NCBI RefSeq assembly: GCF_027570075.1
Contig: NZ_JAKMUS010000003.1
Location: 62,001-126,000 of the forward strand
Direction: 5' to 3'
DNA from: Corynebacterium meitnerae
GTDB lineage: Bacteria; Actinomycetota; Actinomycetes; Mycobacteriales; Mycobacteriaceae
Length of the DNA: 64,000 nucleotides
Shown here one piece after another: positions 36,442 to 47,223 of the stretch (position 1 is the stretch's first letter; each line of letters begins with the position of its first letter). A model generated the notes under the pieces. That model had not been told where the DNA came from, did not search any database, and saw only the letters and a program-made list of their open reading frames with translations. Both the position numbers and the translations under genes were made by a program.

Positions 36442-38649
36442 TTAGTTGTTCAGCGGGCGACGCGTGGTGGCCATAGCCACTGCGCGGTCGTGGTTTTCCT
36501 GACGCGCCAGGACCTTGGCTGCAGCCTCAACCTGACGGCGGCCAAGCTCGTCCTCGTCCGCAGTGCCTTCACCGGCGTAGACGGAAGCGAGGGCCTCGCC
36601 GATCGCCTTGTCGGTGTCAGAACCTTCGGTGTACTCGAGGGTCTCAGTGGTCAGCGGGAGCTGTGCCTCAGCCGGGGCGGAGTAGCCCTCGGCGAGCTTC
36701 TTCACCAGGGCCAGTGCGCCTTCAACAACGTGGTCCGGGGACTGGATGAGCTGGTCATCCTTGCGCCAGAAGTCGATGTTGATGGCAGGAACCGGCTTGA
36801 CGGTGCCCAGCAGTGCGTCGAACGCAACCTTGTGCGGGTTCGGCACACCCAGGTCCACCAGGCGCTCCAACAGACGCACCGGGCCCGACCATGCCGGGAA
36901 CAGGCCGACGTTGCGCTCCGGGAAGCCAACGCGGGTCTCTGCGTGGATGACGGAAGCGTCGGTGTGCAGGAGAATCTCCATGCCGCCGCCGAGGGCAACG
37001 CCACGGACAGCGCCAACCACCGGGTACGGGGCACCGCGCAGTGCGCGGAAGCCGTCAATACCCTGCTTGATGGTGCGGGCCAGCTCCTCATTGTCGCCCT
37101 CCGGGCCGGAGAGCTTAGCCAGGGTGCCCAGGTCAGCGCCAGCGGAGAAGGCACGCTCCTCATCGTTGGCAATGACCAGGCCCTTGATGTCCCACTCACC
37201 AGCGTGGGTAAGCAGCTCCGTGACATTGTTGGAGTTGGAGTTCATCGGGGTCTTGTACACGAAGACACCGAAGCCTGCGTAATCACCATCGGTGAGCTTG
37301 TACACAGACGCATCGGCGTTGCCAGCGATCTCCTCAGCACCAGCGACCAGGTCAGCCACGCGGATGACACCTTCGCGGGCCGGCAGGTCGGTCAGGGTGC
37401 CGTTGGTGCCCAGCACCTTGCCGTCAGCGTAGAAACCACCAGCGGTCTTGGCGGCGGCGAGGAGGGACGGGACATCGTCGAAAAGCGATGCAACATAGTC
37501 CAGCCCGATGGAATCCGCGAGCTGGAATGGGCCCTGCTTCCAGCCGTAGCCGAGCTGCATGGCAATGTCGATCTGGTCGACAGAATCCGCGATTTCCGGC
37601 GCAGTGTCGCAGCAATACTTGATGAAGACCTTAAAGACTTCCTTAGCGTAGTTGCCCTCAGGAGTGCCGGATTCCATGAGCTCCTTGGCATCCTTGGGAA
37701 CCTCGAAGGACTCCTTCGGGCGGTAATCGCCGGCGGCGAAGTCGTAGACCTCATCGCGGCCGCGGAAGAAGCCGGACTCGGCCGTGCGGCCAGTAAAGCC
37801 CTTGTCCAGCAAGGTCTTGAACTCGTCGCGCTCCACGATGTTGTAGTCGTGGTACGCATCCGACTGTGGCAGCGCCTTCAGCAGGGAGCCCCAAATACCG
37901 GGGACGAGCTGGATACCCACGTAGTCGAACAGGCCGAAGATGCCGGTGCGCGGAACGCCAAACGGACGGCCAAATGCGACGTCTGCCTGCTCCGGCTTAA
38001 TACCCTGGTCGAAAGCGGTTTTGGCACCAGCTGCCATCCAGAAGTTACCAATTCGGTTGGCAATGAAGCCCGGGGTATCGCGGCAATCCACCACGACCTT
38101 GCCCATCTGACGCTCCAGCACGTGGTGCATCTGCTCGTTGACCTCAGCGGAGGTGTCCGGGCCTTCGACGTACTCCACAAGGCGCATCACGCGCGGCGGG
38201 TTGAAGAAGTGGGTGATGGAGAAGTCACGCTTGAACTCATCCGATGCCTCGCCGAGCAGAACCTCGAGCGGGATGGTGGACGTGTTGGACGACACCGGGG
38301 TGCCCGGCTTACGGTGCGCGTCGACCTTGGCGAAGGTGTCGCGCTTGACGTTGATGTCCTCGAAGACAGCCTCAACGATCCAGTCAACCTCACCGAGACG
38401 GTCCAGGTGGTCCTCGGTGTTACCCGGGGTGACCAGCTTGGCGTACTCCGGGCGCTGGAAGCCGTAGCGCTTGATCTGGGTATCAATGCCGTTCTGGGCG
38501 CGAGCGTTGCGCTCATCGCCTTCAGCACCTTCGACCGGCAGGTCGAGGAGGTGAACCTTGATGCCAGCGTTAGCCATGTGTGCGGCGATACCAGCACCCA
38601 TGGAGCCAGCGCCGAGAACAGCTGCGGTCTTGATGTCATTCACTGCCAT
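36442..38649 (-). CDS. Two-domain 3-hydroxyacyl-CoA dehydrogenase/enoyl-CoA hydratase (FadN-type order)
   Basis: 735 residues catalysing hydration and NAD oxidation of the middle beta-oxidation steps. The N-terminal half is the dehydrogenase: GAGSMGAGIAAHM (10-22), then 'DTPGFIANRIGNFWM' and GYGWKQGPF. The C-terminal half (from about 490) is the hydratase fold: ERAFSAGADLGTL and VRGVALGGGMEILLHTD. This order is the reverse of E. coli FadB and matches Bacillus FadN. ATG at 38649 is used; further-upstream open frame is unsupported. It follows fadA by 2 bp. Confidence 0.9.
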   Translation of the reverse strand: MAVNDIKTAAVLGAGSMGAGIAAHMANAGIKVHLLDLPVEGAEGDERNARAQNGIDTQIKRYGFQRPEYAKLVTPGNTEDHLDRLGEVDWIVEAVFEDINVKRDTFAKVDAHRKPGTPVSSNTSTIPLEVLLGEASDEFKRDFSITHFFNPPRVMRLVEYVEGPDTSAEVNEQMHHVLERQMGKVVVDCRDTPGFIANRIGNFWMAAGAKTAFDQGIKPEQADVAFGRPFGVPRTGIFGLFDYVGIQLVPGIWGSLLKALPQSDAYHDYNIVERDEFKTLLDKGFTGRTAESGFFRGRDEVYDFAAGDYRPKESFEVPKDAKELMESGTPEGNYAKEVFKVFIKYCCDTAPEIADSVDQIDIAMQLGYGWKQGPFQLADSIGLDYVASLFDDVPSLLAAAKTAGGFYADGKVLGTNGTLTDLPAREGVIRVADLVAGAEEIAGNADASVYKLTDGDYAGFGVFVYKTPMNSNSNNVTELLTHAGEWDIKGLVIANDEERAFSAGADLGTLAKLSGPEGDNEELARTIKQGIDGFRALRGAPYPVVGAVRGVALGGGMEILLHTDASVIHAETRVGFPERNVGLFPAWSGPVRLLERLVDLGVPNPHKVAFDALLGTVKPVPAINIDFWRKDDQLIQSPDHVVEGALALVKKLAEGYSAPAEAQLPLTTETLEYTEGSDTDKAIGEALASVYAGEGTADEDELGRRQVEAAAKVLARQENHDRAVAMATTRRPLNN

Positions 38650-38651
38650 AT

Positions 38652-39803
38652 TTAAACCTCCAGTACGAGTGCGATGCCCTGGCCGCCACCGATGCAAGCG
38701 GTGACGAGGCCGTAGCCGCCACCAGCGTTCTTCAGCTGGTGGATGAGCTTGGTGGTCAGAATGACGCCGGTGGCGCCGATCGGGTGGCCAAGTGCGATAG
38801 CGCCACCCTGGACGTTGGTCTTCTCATTGTCGAAGCCAAGCTGGTCAGCAACAGCGATGCACTGCGCAGCGAATGCCTCGTTGGACTCGATGAACTTGAT
38901 GTCCTTCAGATCCAGGCCAGCCTTGGCCAGTGTCTTCGGAACAGCGCCGACCGGACCGAGGCCCATCGTTGCCGGGTCGCAGCCAGCGAGACCCCAGGAC
39001 ACAACCTTGGCCAGCGGCTCGAGACCGAATTCCTTGAGGCCGGTCTCGGTGGTCATGACGGTGGCCGCCGCAGCGTCATTAATGCCGGACGCGTTACCAG
39101 CGGTGACGGTGCCGTCCTTCTTGAAGGTCGGGCGCAGGCCGGCGAGCTTCTCCAGCGTGGTCTGACGCGGGTGCTCGTCAGTGGTGAACTCACCAACCGG
39201 AACGATCTGGTCCACGAACTCGCCGTTGGCAATAGCAGCGGCTGCGCGCTCCTGGGACTGCAGTGCGTACTCGTCCTGGCGCTCGCGGGAGATGCCGAAC
39301 TTCTCAGCGATGTTCTCCGCGGTGATGCCCATGCCACCGTTGCCCATCGGGTCCGTCAGCGCGCCGGTCAGCCAGTCAATCAGACGACCATCGCCCATCT
39401 TGCGGCCCTGACGCATACCGTCAACGGAGTACGGCGCCTGGGACATGACCTCCACACCACCGGCGATGGAGAGCTTCGCATCACCCGTGATCAGCTGCTG
39501 TGCAGCGGAGATGATGGCCTGGACACCGGAGCCACACAGACGGTTCACGCCGTATGCGTGGGAGCTCTGCGGCATGCCAGCCTCCAGCGACACTGCGCGG
39601 GAGGTGTAGTTGTCGCGCGGGATGGTGGTGACAACGTTGGCCCACACAGCGGAATCGAACTGGTCCGCCGAAACACCGGAAGATTCAATGAGGGCCTTGG
39701 CAAGGTGGGTGCCAAGATCGATGGTGGCCATCCGGGACAGGGAACCACCGAAGGTGCCAATCGGGGTGCGCTTGGCCTGGGTGATGTAAATCGGCTCAGT
39801 CAT
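38652..39803 (-). CDS. fadA: Acetyl-CoA acyltransferase (thiolase)
   Basis: Last beta-oxidation step: thiolytic cleavage giving acetyl-CoA. 383 residues. Catalytic Cys in NRLCGSGVQAI (about 90), GGVEVMSQAPYSV, NEAFAAQ, GHPIGATG and C-terminal TACIGGGQGIA are all conserved. ATG at 39803 with AAGGAGATCC just before. First gene of the fadA-hydratase operon on the minus strand, facing the dehydrogenase pair. Confidence 0.94.
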   Translation of the reverse strand: MTEPIYITQAKRTPIGTFGGSLSRMATIDLGTHLAKALIESSGVSADQFDSAVWANVVTTIPRDNYTSRAVSLEAGMPQSSHAYGVNRLCGSGVQAIISAAQQLITGDAKLSIAGGVEVMSQAPYSVDGMRQGRKMGDGRLIDWLTGALTDPMGNGGMGITAENIAEKFGISRERQDEYALQSQERAAAAIANGEFVDQIVPVGEFTTDEHPRQTTLEKLAGLRPTFKKDGTVTAGNASGINDAAAATVMTTETGLKEFGLEPLAKVVSWGLAGCDPATMGLGPVGAVPKTLAKAGLDLKDIKFIESNEAFAAQCIAVADQLGFDNEKTNVQGGAIALGHPIGATGVILTTKLIHQLKNAGGGYGLVTACIGGGQGIALVLEV

Positions 39804-39818
39804 GGATCTCCTTTATTA

Positions 39819-39838
39819 ATTGTGTTGGATTACACATC
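39819..39838. promoter_or_regulatory. Candidate operator in the fadA leader
   Basis: Inverted repeat TGTGT-N6-ACACA (39821-39836), flanked as ATTGTG...CACATC. It lies only 16-35 bp before the fadA start, where a bound repressor would block expression. Palindromes of this kind are typical of TetR-family fatty acid regulators; no family member was tied to it here. Confidence 0.35.
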
Positions 39839-39914
39839 TTCACAAGTATAGGGAAGATCACACAGGAGTACCGAACCTAGATCACTTTTTTAGGGCTACG
39901 TATCCCCGATCACA

Positions 39915-39943
39915 TTTTTTGGGTGCCCCCGCCACCCAAAAAA
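39915..39943. terminator. Bidirectional terminator between fadA and the DUF4233 gene
   Basis: Stem TTTTTTGGGTG / CACCCAAAAAA with a 7-nt loop, so T-runs follow on both strands. It ends the DUF4233/folC/valS transcript and separates it from the beta-oxidation genes. Confidence 0.85.
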
Positions 39944-39974
39944 GACATTTAAAAGGCCACTACAAGACCTCTCA

Positions 39975-40442
39975 CTACGTACCCAAGTGCTGGGTAACAA
40001 GCAGGCCACGGCGCTGGCGCTCCAAAATATCAGCGCGCATTTTCACGATGAGGAACCAGACGATACCGAACATCACGCCCACCGCGCCGACGGACCAGTG
40101 AATGAAAAAACCGGGGATGATCAGTGGGACCTGCAGCGCAATATCAAGCCACAGTGCCCACGGGCGACGCTGGATGAAAGCAACAAAGAAGTGCACCAGC
40201 CCCATCACGGTGATAAAGACCCAGTTGAATGTTGTCCACAGTTCACCGTCGTTGATCTTCAGAATGACTGTGAGGCACAGCAGGATGGTTATGGACTCCA
40301 TGATCAGGGTGCCGGACAACACCCCGGACAACCCCTTGATCGGGTCCTTGACCGGCTCGGATCCGGGGCCAAGCGGTCCGTATTCTGCCGGGCCGTTCTT
40401 ATCGGTCTTATCGGTCTTATCGGTGCGGAACGTGCGGGCCAT
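39975..40442 (-). CDS. DUF4233 membrane protein
   Basis: 155 residues with about four membrane spans after a charged N-terminus ('MESITILLCLTVILKI' opens the first). The family is found beside folC in actinobacteria and its function is unknown. The start codon shares bases with the folC stop (TAATG). The N-terminus contains TDKTDKTDK, from a 3 x 9-bp tandem repeat at 40398-40424, a likely slippage site. Confidence 0.85.
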   Translation of the reverse strand: MARTFRTDKTDKTDKNGPAEYGPLGPGSEPVKDPIKGLSGVLSGTLIMESITILLCLTVILKINDGELWTTFNWVFITVMGLVHFFVAFIQRRPWALWLDIALQVPLIIPGFFIHWSVGAVGVMFGIVWFLIVKMRADILERQRRGLLVTQHLGT

Positions 40443-41923
40443 TACTCAGGGTCCTTTCCAAACATTGCGCGGGCTTCACCGGCAGTGACAACCGAGCCGG
40501 TGATGATCACACCGGAGCCGGATTGCACGCCAACAGCTTCGAGCGCCTCTTCAGCTAATTCCACAGCCAGCGTATATGCGGATGGGAGATGTTCCTCCAC
40601 GTGGACGCGTTCTTCACCAAAGACGTCGCGGGCGATTTCCGCCAGTTCATAGGCATCCGTCGCGCGTGGGGAGGAGTTTTGGGTGATCACCACTTCACTC
40701 AACACCGGCTCCAGTGCCTGCAGCACGCCCAGGGCATCCTTGTCCCCAAGGATGCCTAAGACGCCGATCAGGCGAGCGAAATCGAAGTCATTGGCCAACG
40801 CAGCGGCCAACGCCTGTGCCCCGTGGGGGTTGTGGGTGGCATCAATGAACGTCGTGGGCGTGGACCGCACGCGCTCCAAACGGCCAGGCGAGATCGCGTT
40901 AGCAAACCCGGCGCGCACGATCTCCGCGTCGAGCTGGCGTCCACTGCCCGCACCGAAGAATGCTTCCACTGCGGCCAAAGCCACAGCGGCATTGCGTGCC
41001 TGGTGTGGGCCGGACAGCGGCAGGAAAATCTCCTCAAACGTGCCAGAAAGTCCACGCAGCGTCACGGTTTGACCGCCAACGGCAACGGCCGCGGATTCCA
41101 CGCCGAATTCCTGATCAAGGCGTGCGACAGCAGTGCCCATTTCCACGGTGCGTTCCAAGATCACGCGCATTGCTTCGGGGTCCTGGTTAGCCACCACGGT
41201 GATGGATTCGGGGTTGGTGATGATCCCGGCTTTCTCCCCAGCAATCTCCGCCAAGGTGTCGCCAAGATAATCCGTGTGGTCCAGCCCAACGGGAGTGATC
41301 ACATCCACGTCCGCGCGCACCACATTCGTCGCATCCCAGCGGCCACCCATTCCTACTTCGACGACGGCGATGTCCACGGGGGCGTCGGCAAAAGCAGCCA
41401 GCGCAATGGCCACGGTGACCTCGAAATAGGACATTGGGTGATCGCTTTGCGCGTCCACCATCTCCACGAACGGTTTGATCTCGTCGTAGATGCGCACGAA
41501 ATCTGCCGGGTGGATCGGCTCACCATCAATGCCCACGCGTTCTGTGATGGATTGCAGGTGCGGGCTCGTCGTCCGCCCCACGCGCGCACCGAAAGCACGC
41601 AGCAGCGATTCAATCATCCGCACCGTGGAGGTTTTGCCGTTCGTGCCCGCCACATGGATGACTTTGTAGGTCTGCTCGGGGTGCCCCAGCAGGTCCATGA
41701 GCAGCTCAATGCGCTCCAGACTCGGATCAATCTTCGTCTCCGGCCAGCGCGCGAGCAGCTCCGCCTCAACGCGAGCAAGCTCAGCTAGGTCGCCGTCGGC
41801 CACGGGGCGTTCGATGGCGTCTTCGCTTGTCGACGCCCCCGCGTCCTCTCCCCCACCCAAGTCCAGGACGAAGCCATCTTCGTCCATCCGGACCTCGTAG
41901 TTCGCGTCCTCGTCGTGGGCCAC
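40442..41923 (-). CDS. folC: Folylpolyglutamate/dihydrofolate synthase
   Basis: Adds glutamate to folates. 493 residues with a Mur-ligase-type core: ATP motif VAGTNGKTSTVRMIES (near 95), 'GRWDATNVVRADVDVITPVGLDHTDYLG' described here by its central DVITPVGLDHTDYLG, and C-terminal DATHNPHGAQAL. An unusual acidic N-terminal extension of about 60 residues precedes the core. GTG at 41923 is chosen: AAGGAG lies at good spacing inside the valS end, and the frame upstream is valS shadow. The valS stop at 41925-41927 lies just 1 bp before the GTG. Confidence 0.92.
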   Translation of the reverse strand: MAHDEDANYEVRMDEDGFVLDLGGGEDAGASTSEDAIERPVADGDLAELARVEAELLARWPETKIDPSLERIELLMDLLGHPEQTYKVIHVAGTNGKTSTVRMIESLLRAFGARVGRTTSPHLQSITERVGIDGEPIHPADFVRIYDEIKPFVEMVDAQSDHPMSYFEVTVAIALAAFADAPVDIAVVEVGMGGRWDATNVVRADVDVITPVGLDHTDYLGDTLAEIAGEKAGIITNPESITVVANQDPEAMRVILERTVEMGTAVARLDQEFGVESAAVAVGGQTVTLRGLSGTFEEIFLPLSGPHQARNAAVALAAVEAFFGAGSGRQLDAEIVRAGFANAISPGRLERVRSTPTTFIDATHNPHGAQALAAALANDFDFARLIGVLGILGDKDALGVLQALEPVLSEVVITQNSSPRATDAYELAEIARDVFGEERVHVEEHLPSAYTLAVELAEEALEAVGVQSGSGVIITGSVVTAGEARAMFGKDPE

Positions 41924-41924
41924 G

Positions 41925-44696
41925 CTACTTCGCTCCTTGAGCTGGCAAAGACTCCAGGCGTGCGGTGAGGCGGGCCGACTCTTCCTGCGCGATCTGCTGG
42001 CGGGCCTTGATCTTCTCCACAACCTCAGCCGGCGCATTAGCTAGGAAGTTCTCGTTGCCCAGCTGCTTGCCGGTGGTGTCCAGCTCCTTCTGAGCTGCCG
42101 CGAGTTCCTTCTCCAGGCGCTTGCGCTCCGCCGCAATATCGACGGTGCCAGAGGTATCCAGCGCCACGTCCAGGGTGACGGTGCTCAAACGCATTTCGAC
42201 GCTCGCAGACGACGTGAAACCATCCCCCGGCGCCTCCACCTTCGCGATGGAGCGAACCATGTCCTCCTGGCCAGCCAGGTCAGCCGCAGCGAAATCAATC
42301 TGGGCCGGAACCTTCTGAGAGGGCTTCACACCCTGGTCAGAACGGAAGCGGCGCAGCTCGGTGATGAGCTTCACGGCATCCTCAATACGACGCTGTGCGG
42401 TCTCATCGACCTCTGCCCCACCATTGGTGTCCTCCGCGGTCGGCCACGGCGCCAGGCACAGGGAGTCCTTCTCCGTCAGCGCCTTCCACAGCACCTCGGT
42501 AACAAACGGCATCGTCGGGTGCAGCAGGCGCAGCACCACGTCGAGGACGCGGCCAAGCACGATCTGGGTGGTGCGGCCACGCTCCTGCTCCGCAGGTGTC
42601 GCCTCAGCGGCATCTCGCGGGATCTGGGTCTTGGCAATCTCCAAGTACCAGTCACACAGCTCATCCCATGCGAAGTGGTAGAGCTCTTCGTTGGCCTTGG
42701 AGAACTGGTAGTCGTCGAGAAGCTTATCCACGTCACCGCGCACGGTCTCGAGGCGATCCAGAATCCACCGGTCTGCGTCCGTCAGTTCACTTCGCTCGGG
42801 CAACGCCCCGAGTGCAGCGCCGTTCATGAGCGCGAACTTGGTGGCGTTGTAGAGCTTGGTGGCGAAGTTACGGGCCGATGCCGCGTTGTCATCGCCAATC
42901 GGCAGGTCAATGCCCGGGTTAGCGCCGCGTGCAAGGGCGAAGCGCAGCGCGTCCGCACCATAATCGCGCACCCAGTCCATCGGGTCGATGCCGTTGCCCA
43001 AGGACTTGGACATCTTCCGGCCCTTCTCATCGCGGACGAGGCCGTGGAGGAAGATATTATCGAATGGAACTTGGGGCCTACGCTCCGCTCCGACCCCAAG
43101 GATTTCAGGGGTTTCGATACCGGCGAAGGTGCCGAACATCATCATGCGGGCAACCCAGAAGAAGAGAATGTCGTAAGCGGTGACCAGCACCGTCGTTGGG
43201 TAGAACTTCTCCAGCTCCGGGGTCTTGTCCGGCCAACCCATCGTGGAGAACGGCCACAGCGCAGACGAGAACCAGGTATCCAGAACGTCTGGGTCCTGCT
43301 CGTAGCCTTCTGGCGCCTCTTCATCCGGGCCGAGGCAGATGATGTCGCGCTCACCGTTTTCATCTTCCGGGCCGTACCAGATCGGGATGCGGTGGCCCCA
43401 CCACAGCTGGCGTGAAATGGTCCAGTCGTGCATGTTGTCCACCCAGTCGAAGTAGCGCTTCTCCAGGGACTGCGGGTGGATAACAGTGTCGCCCTCACGG
43501 ACAGCCTCACCCGACATGCGGGCGAGCTCGTCCACCTTGACGAACCACTGCAGGGACAGGCGTGGCTCAATCGGCTCACCGGTGCGCTCAGAGTGGCCGA
43601 CGGAGTGGACGTACGGTCGCACTTCCTTGACAATGCGACCTTGCTCCGCCAACGCCTCACGAACTCGCACGCGGGCTTCGAAGCGATCCATGCCATCGAA
43701 CTGGGTCCCGGTGTTCGCAATGTGACCGGTCTTGTCCATGATGATCGGCATGTCCAAGTTGTGGCGCAGGCCCATTTCGTAGTCATTCGGATCGTGCGCC
43801 GGAGTGATCTTCACCGCACCGGTACCCAGCTCCATGTCCACGTAATCATCAGCGATGACCTCAATGGTCAGATCATCACGGAATGGGTGCGGGAATTTCT
43901 CACCGACGAGGTGCTGGTAGCGCTCATCATCCGGGTGGACGGCGATAGCCACGTCACCCAGCATCGTTTCCACACGGGTGGTGGCAACGATGAGGTGCGG
44001 CTCATCGTCATTCAGCGAGCCGTAGCGGATGGAGACGAATTCGCCCTCGACATCCTTGTACACGACCTCGATGTCCGAGACCGCGGTCTCCAGCACCGGC
44101 GACCAGTTGACCAGGCGGTAATCGCGGTAGATCATGCCCGCGTCGTAAAGCTGCTTGAAGATGGTCACCACAGCGCGGTTCAGGCCCTCATCGAGCGTGA
44201 AGCGCTCACGCGACCAATCGACGGAATCGCCGATCGCGCGCATCTGCGACGTGATGGTGCCGCCGTATTTTTCCTTCCACTCCCACACGCGCGAGATGAA
44301 CTCCTCACGCCCGTAGTCGTAGCGGTCCTTGCCCTCGGTCTCCTTGAGCATGGCTTCGACCTTGGTCTGCGTAGCAATGCCCGCGTGGTCCATGCCCGGC
44401 AGCCACAGGACCTCATATCCCTGCATACGCTTACGGCGCACCAGGGAATCCATCAGGGTGTGGTCCAACGCGTGACCCATGTGCAGCTGACCCGTCACGT
44501 TCGGCGGGGGCAGCACAATCGAGTACGCAGGCTTCTCCGACGACGGATCCGCCGTGAAGTAGCCGCGCGCTACCCAATCATCGTAAATACCCTGTTCAAG
44601 CTCTTGCGGCTCCCAACTCTTGGGCAGGCTGTCTGCCCGGTTGACGCCGATAAGGCTCTCATTGAATGCGCTAAAAGTCCCGGAAGTGTCAGTCAC
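41925..44696 (-). CDS. valS: Valyl-tRNA synthetase
   Basis: 923 residues, class I synthetase. The HIGH motif lies in [16 protein letters not shown] near 62 and KMSKS in [11 protein letters not shown] near 560. The editing domain is between them and the C-terminal coiled coil (after about 850) ends the protein, as in ValRS and not IleRS. First gene of the valS-folC-DUF4233 operon. Confidence 0.97.
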   Translation of the reverse strand: MTDTSGTFSAFNESLIGVNRADSLPKSWEPQELEQGIYDDWVARGYFTADPSSEKPAYSIVLPPPNVTGQLHMGHALDHTLMDSLVRRKRMQGYEVLWLPGMDHAGIATQTKVEAMLKETEGKDRYDYGREEFISRVWEWKEKYGGTITSQMRAIGDSVDWSRERFTLDEGLNRAVVTIFKQLYDAGMIYRDYRLVNWSPVLETAVSDIEVVYKDVEGEFVSIRYGSLNDDEPHLIVATTRVETMLGDVAIAVHPDDERYQHLVGEKFPHPFRDDLTIEVIADDYVDMELGTGAVKITPAHDPNDYEMGLRHNLDMPIIMDKTGHIANTGTQFDGMDRFEARVRVREALAEQGRIVKEVRPYVHSVGHSERTGEPIEPRLSLQWFVKVDELARMSGEAVREGDTVIHPQSLEKRYFDWVDNMHDWTISRQLWWGHRIPIWYGPEDENGERDIICLGPDEEAPEGYEQDPDVLDTWFSSALWPFSTMGWPDKTPELEKFYPTTVLVTAYDILFFWVARMMMFGTFAGIETPEILGVGAERRPQVPFDNIFLHGLVRDEKGRKMSKSLGNGIDPMDWVRDYGADALRFALARGANPGIDLPIGDDNAASARNFATKLYNATKFALMNGAALGALPERSELTDADRWILDRLETVRGDVDKLLDDYQFSKANEELYHFAWDELCDWYLEIAKTQIPRDAAEATPAEQERGRTTQIVLGRVLDVVLRLLHPTMPFVTEVLWKALTEKDSLCLAPWPTAEDTNGGAEVDETAQRRIEDAVKLITELRRFRSDQGVKPSQKVPAQIDFAAADLAGQEDMVRSIAKVEAPGDGFTSSASVEMRLSTVTLDVALDTSGTVDIAAERKRLEKELAAAQKELDTTGKQLGNENFLANAPAEVVEKIKARQQIAQEESARLTARLESLPAQGAK

Positions 44697-44752
44697 GGTT
44701 AAATAGTTTAACGTGGGCTGGTTTTCCGGGACTCGTCGCTAAGCAAAGCCCC

Positions 44753-45838
<1,086 letters not shown>

Positions 45839-45919
45839 CTAGGGCTTTTCCCCAACCACTGCCCCACCTAGCGCGATGTAAGCGACAAAACCACCCGCTG
45901 TTAGGCACGATGAACAACA

Positions 45920-45943
45920 GTGACCTTTTCAACTAAATGTCAC
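45920..45943. promoter_or_regulatory. Candidate operator before the TetR gene
   Basis: GTGAC-N14-GTCAC inverted repeat in the mdh/TetR divergent gap, about 40 bp before the TetR start. TetR regulators commonly bind palindromes at their own promoter; here this is a guess from position. Confidence 0.3.
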
Positions 45944-45983
45944 GGAACACAACTCGACAGAACTGGAAGTAAAGGACAACGAC

Positions 45984-46838
45984 GTGACGGAACCCGGTGC
46001 CGGCGGTGCCCACCCGGATGGGATTGCATCCGCGGGCTCTGCTGCTCCTGAAGGGGCGGCAGAGGGCGCAAACAAAGCTGACCTCGACCGCGCCCTCACC
46101 GTCGCTATGTCCCACTTCGCGGCCGATGGTTATTCCGCGACGAAGCTAGATGCGATAGCCAAAGAAGTAGGCATGTCCAAGCGCATGCTCCACTACCACT
46201 TCGGGGATAAAAAGGAGCTGTACCGTCGCTGCCTCATCCGCGCTGCGTGGGGCTTCTCCCCGCCGCAGGATTTCTTAGAGCGTTCCTACGCCGCACCCGT
46301 GGAAGGCATTCGCCGTTTCGTTGATGCGCTGTACCACAGCATGGCGCAGAACCCTGAGGCCATTCGTTTGCTCCTGCGCGAGAACCTCGACCCGGTGCTC
46401 ACCCCTGGCGAAGTCACGTCCATGCGCAGTGAATCCGAGGTGATCCTGCAGCTCGAACGTCTCCTGCTCATGGGGCAGGACGTTGGTGCTTTCCGCCCTG
46501 GCATCAGCGCTACCGATGTGGTGGTACTCATCGCCTCCCTGTGTTTCTTCCGCACGAGCAACCACACCACGCTCGAAGAATTCGGCGCCATCAACTTGCT
46601 CAGCCCCACCAATACCGAGGGCATGCGCCGCCTAACCATCGATGCTGTTCTGACTTTCCTCACATCCAACATCCCCGACTCGGGCTATGAGTCCTACCTC
46701 ACCCACACCACCGCCACCCCTCACGCCATCCACTCTGATGACGACGGCTACACGAAGGACTACCTCTCCGGCACCTCCATCGCCGAACCGCTTATCGACG
46801 ACATCTACGACGACGACCTCGAACCCTCCGGCGAATAA
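45984..46838 (+). CDS. TetR-family transcriptional regulator
   Basis: 284 residues. The N-terminal helix-turn-helix spans about 30-80 ('HFAADGYSATKLDAIAKEVG' and 'KRMLHYHFGDKKELYRRC'), a textbook TetR DNA-binding domain. The helical C-terminus has no recognisable ligand motif and ends in a 50-residue acidic tail (DDIYDDDLEPSGE), unusual for the family. GTG start with AAAGGA. It is divergent from mdh; it could also act on the fatty-acid genes, but nothing in the sequence proves this. Confidence 0.85.
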   Translation: MTEPGAGGAHPDGIASAGSAAPEGAAEGANKADLDRALTVAMSHFAADGYSATKLDAIAKEVGMSKRMLHYHFGDKKELYRRCLIRAAWGFSPPQDFLERSYAAPVEGIRRFVDALYHSMAQNPEAIRLLLRENLDPVLTPGEVTSMRSESEVILQLERLLLMGQDVGAFRPGISATDVVVLIASLCFFRTSNHTTLEEFGAINLLSPTNTEGMRRLTIDAVLTFLTSNIPDSGYESYLTHTTATPHAIHSDDDGYTKDYLSGTSIAEPLIDDIYDDDLEPSGE

Positions 46839-46851
46839 AACGGCTTAATTA

Positions 46852-46885
46852 TTTAGCTCTGGGTCTTGTTTAGCTCTGGGTCTTT
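46852..46885 (+). repeat. 17-bp tandem duplication
   Basis: TTTAGCTCTGGGTCTTG followed directly by TTTAGCTCTGGGTCTTT (16 of 17 the same). A fresh short duplication just after the TetR gene. Confidence 0.85.
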
Positions 46886-46898
46886 CCTTCGCCGGGCG

Positions 46899-46998
46899 TG
46901 TGTAAAATTTTACATCGCAAAAATCGGCTCGGATAAAGCCCCTGGTAGAAAATTTCTGCCGCTTGGTAGTTACCGGCGCAATGTAAAATTTTACACAG
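46899..46998. repeat. 100-bp palindrome-ended element, copy B
   Basis: Both ends carry the 14-bp palindrome TGTAAAATTTTACA (46901-46914 and 46982-46995). The terminal 20 bp are near-perfect inverted repeats (TGTGTAAAATTTTACATCGC against the reverse complement of the right end, one mismatch). It shares GGTAGTTACC and flanking spacing with copy A at 25218. MITE/REP-like; see copy A. Confidence 0.75.
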
Positions 46999-47197
46999 AT
47001 GTACGTGAAGGCGAGCGCCCAGAGGCTGAGCGGGACAAATACGAAACGGGCCTGAATAAGGATGAACACCCTATCCAGACCCGATGTGCATGTGCTGGTC
47101 AGCTAACACCTAACAAGCCGAGGACCAGACACACTTTTTGCTACTTAACCCCACCCGAAGGTGCACACGGTGCACACCAAGGTGGCCGGTTAAAAGG

Positions 47198-47223
47198 CTT
47201 AAGCCTATTTCTTAAGCCTATTT
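47198..47223. repeat. 13-bp tandem duplication at the end of the TPT-repeat gene
   Basis: CTTAAGCCTATTT twice in a row. The first copy overlaps the palindrome AGGCTTAAGCCT and the second overlaps the gene's stop codon, so the 3' end may have been shifted by duplication. Confidence 0.8.

Larger units (their letters stand above)
46839..47217. other. 379-bp gap with repeats, no gene
   Basis: Between the TetR gene and the convergent TPT-repeat gene. It holds, in order, a 17-bp tandem duplication (46852-46885), the palindrome-ended element copy B (46899-46998), an unremarkable stretch with GTGCACACGGTGCACACC near 47161, and the start of a 13-bp tandem duplication (47198-47223). No credible reading frame. 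Confidence 0.7.

Noticed and set aside
36490..38655. A 721-codon frame opposite the hydratase/dehydrogenase gene
   Set aside because: Antisense shadow; the minus strand carries clear catalytic motifs of both domains.
40398..40424. Three tandem 9-bp units as a possible CRISPR
   Set aside because: Far too short, no spacers, and inside the DUF4233 coding region (TDK repeats).
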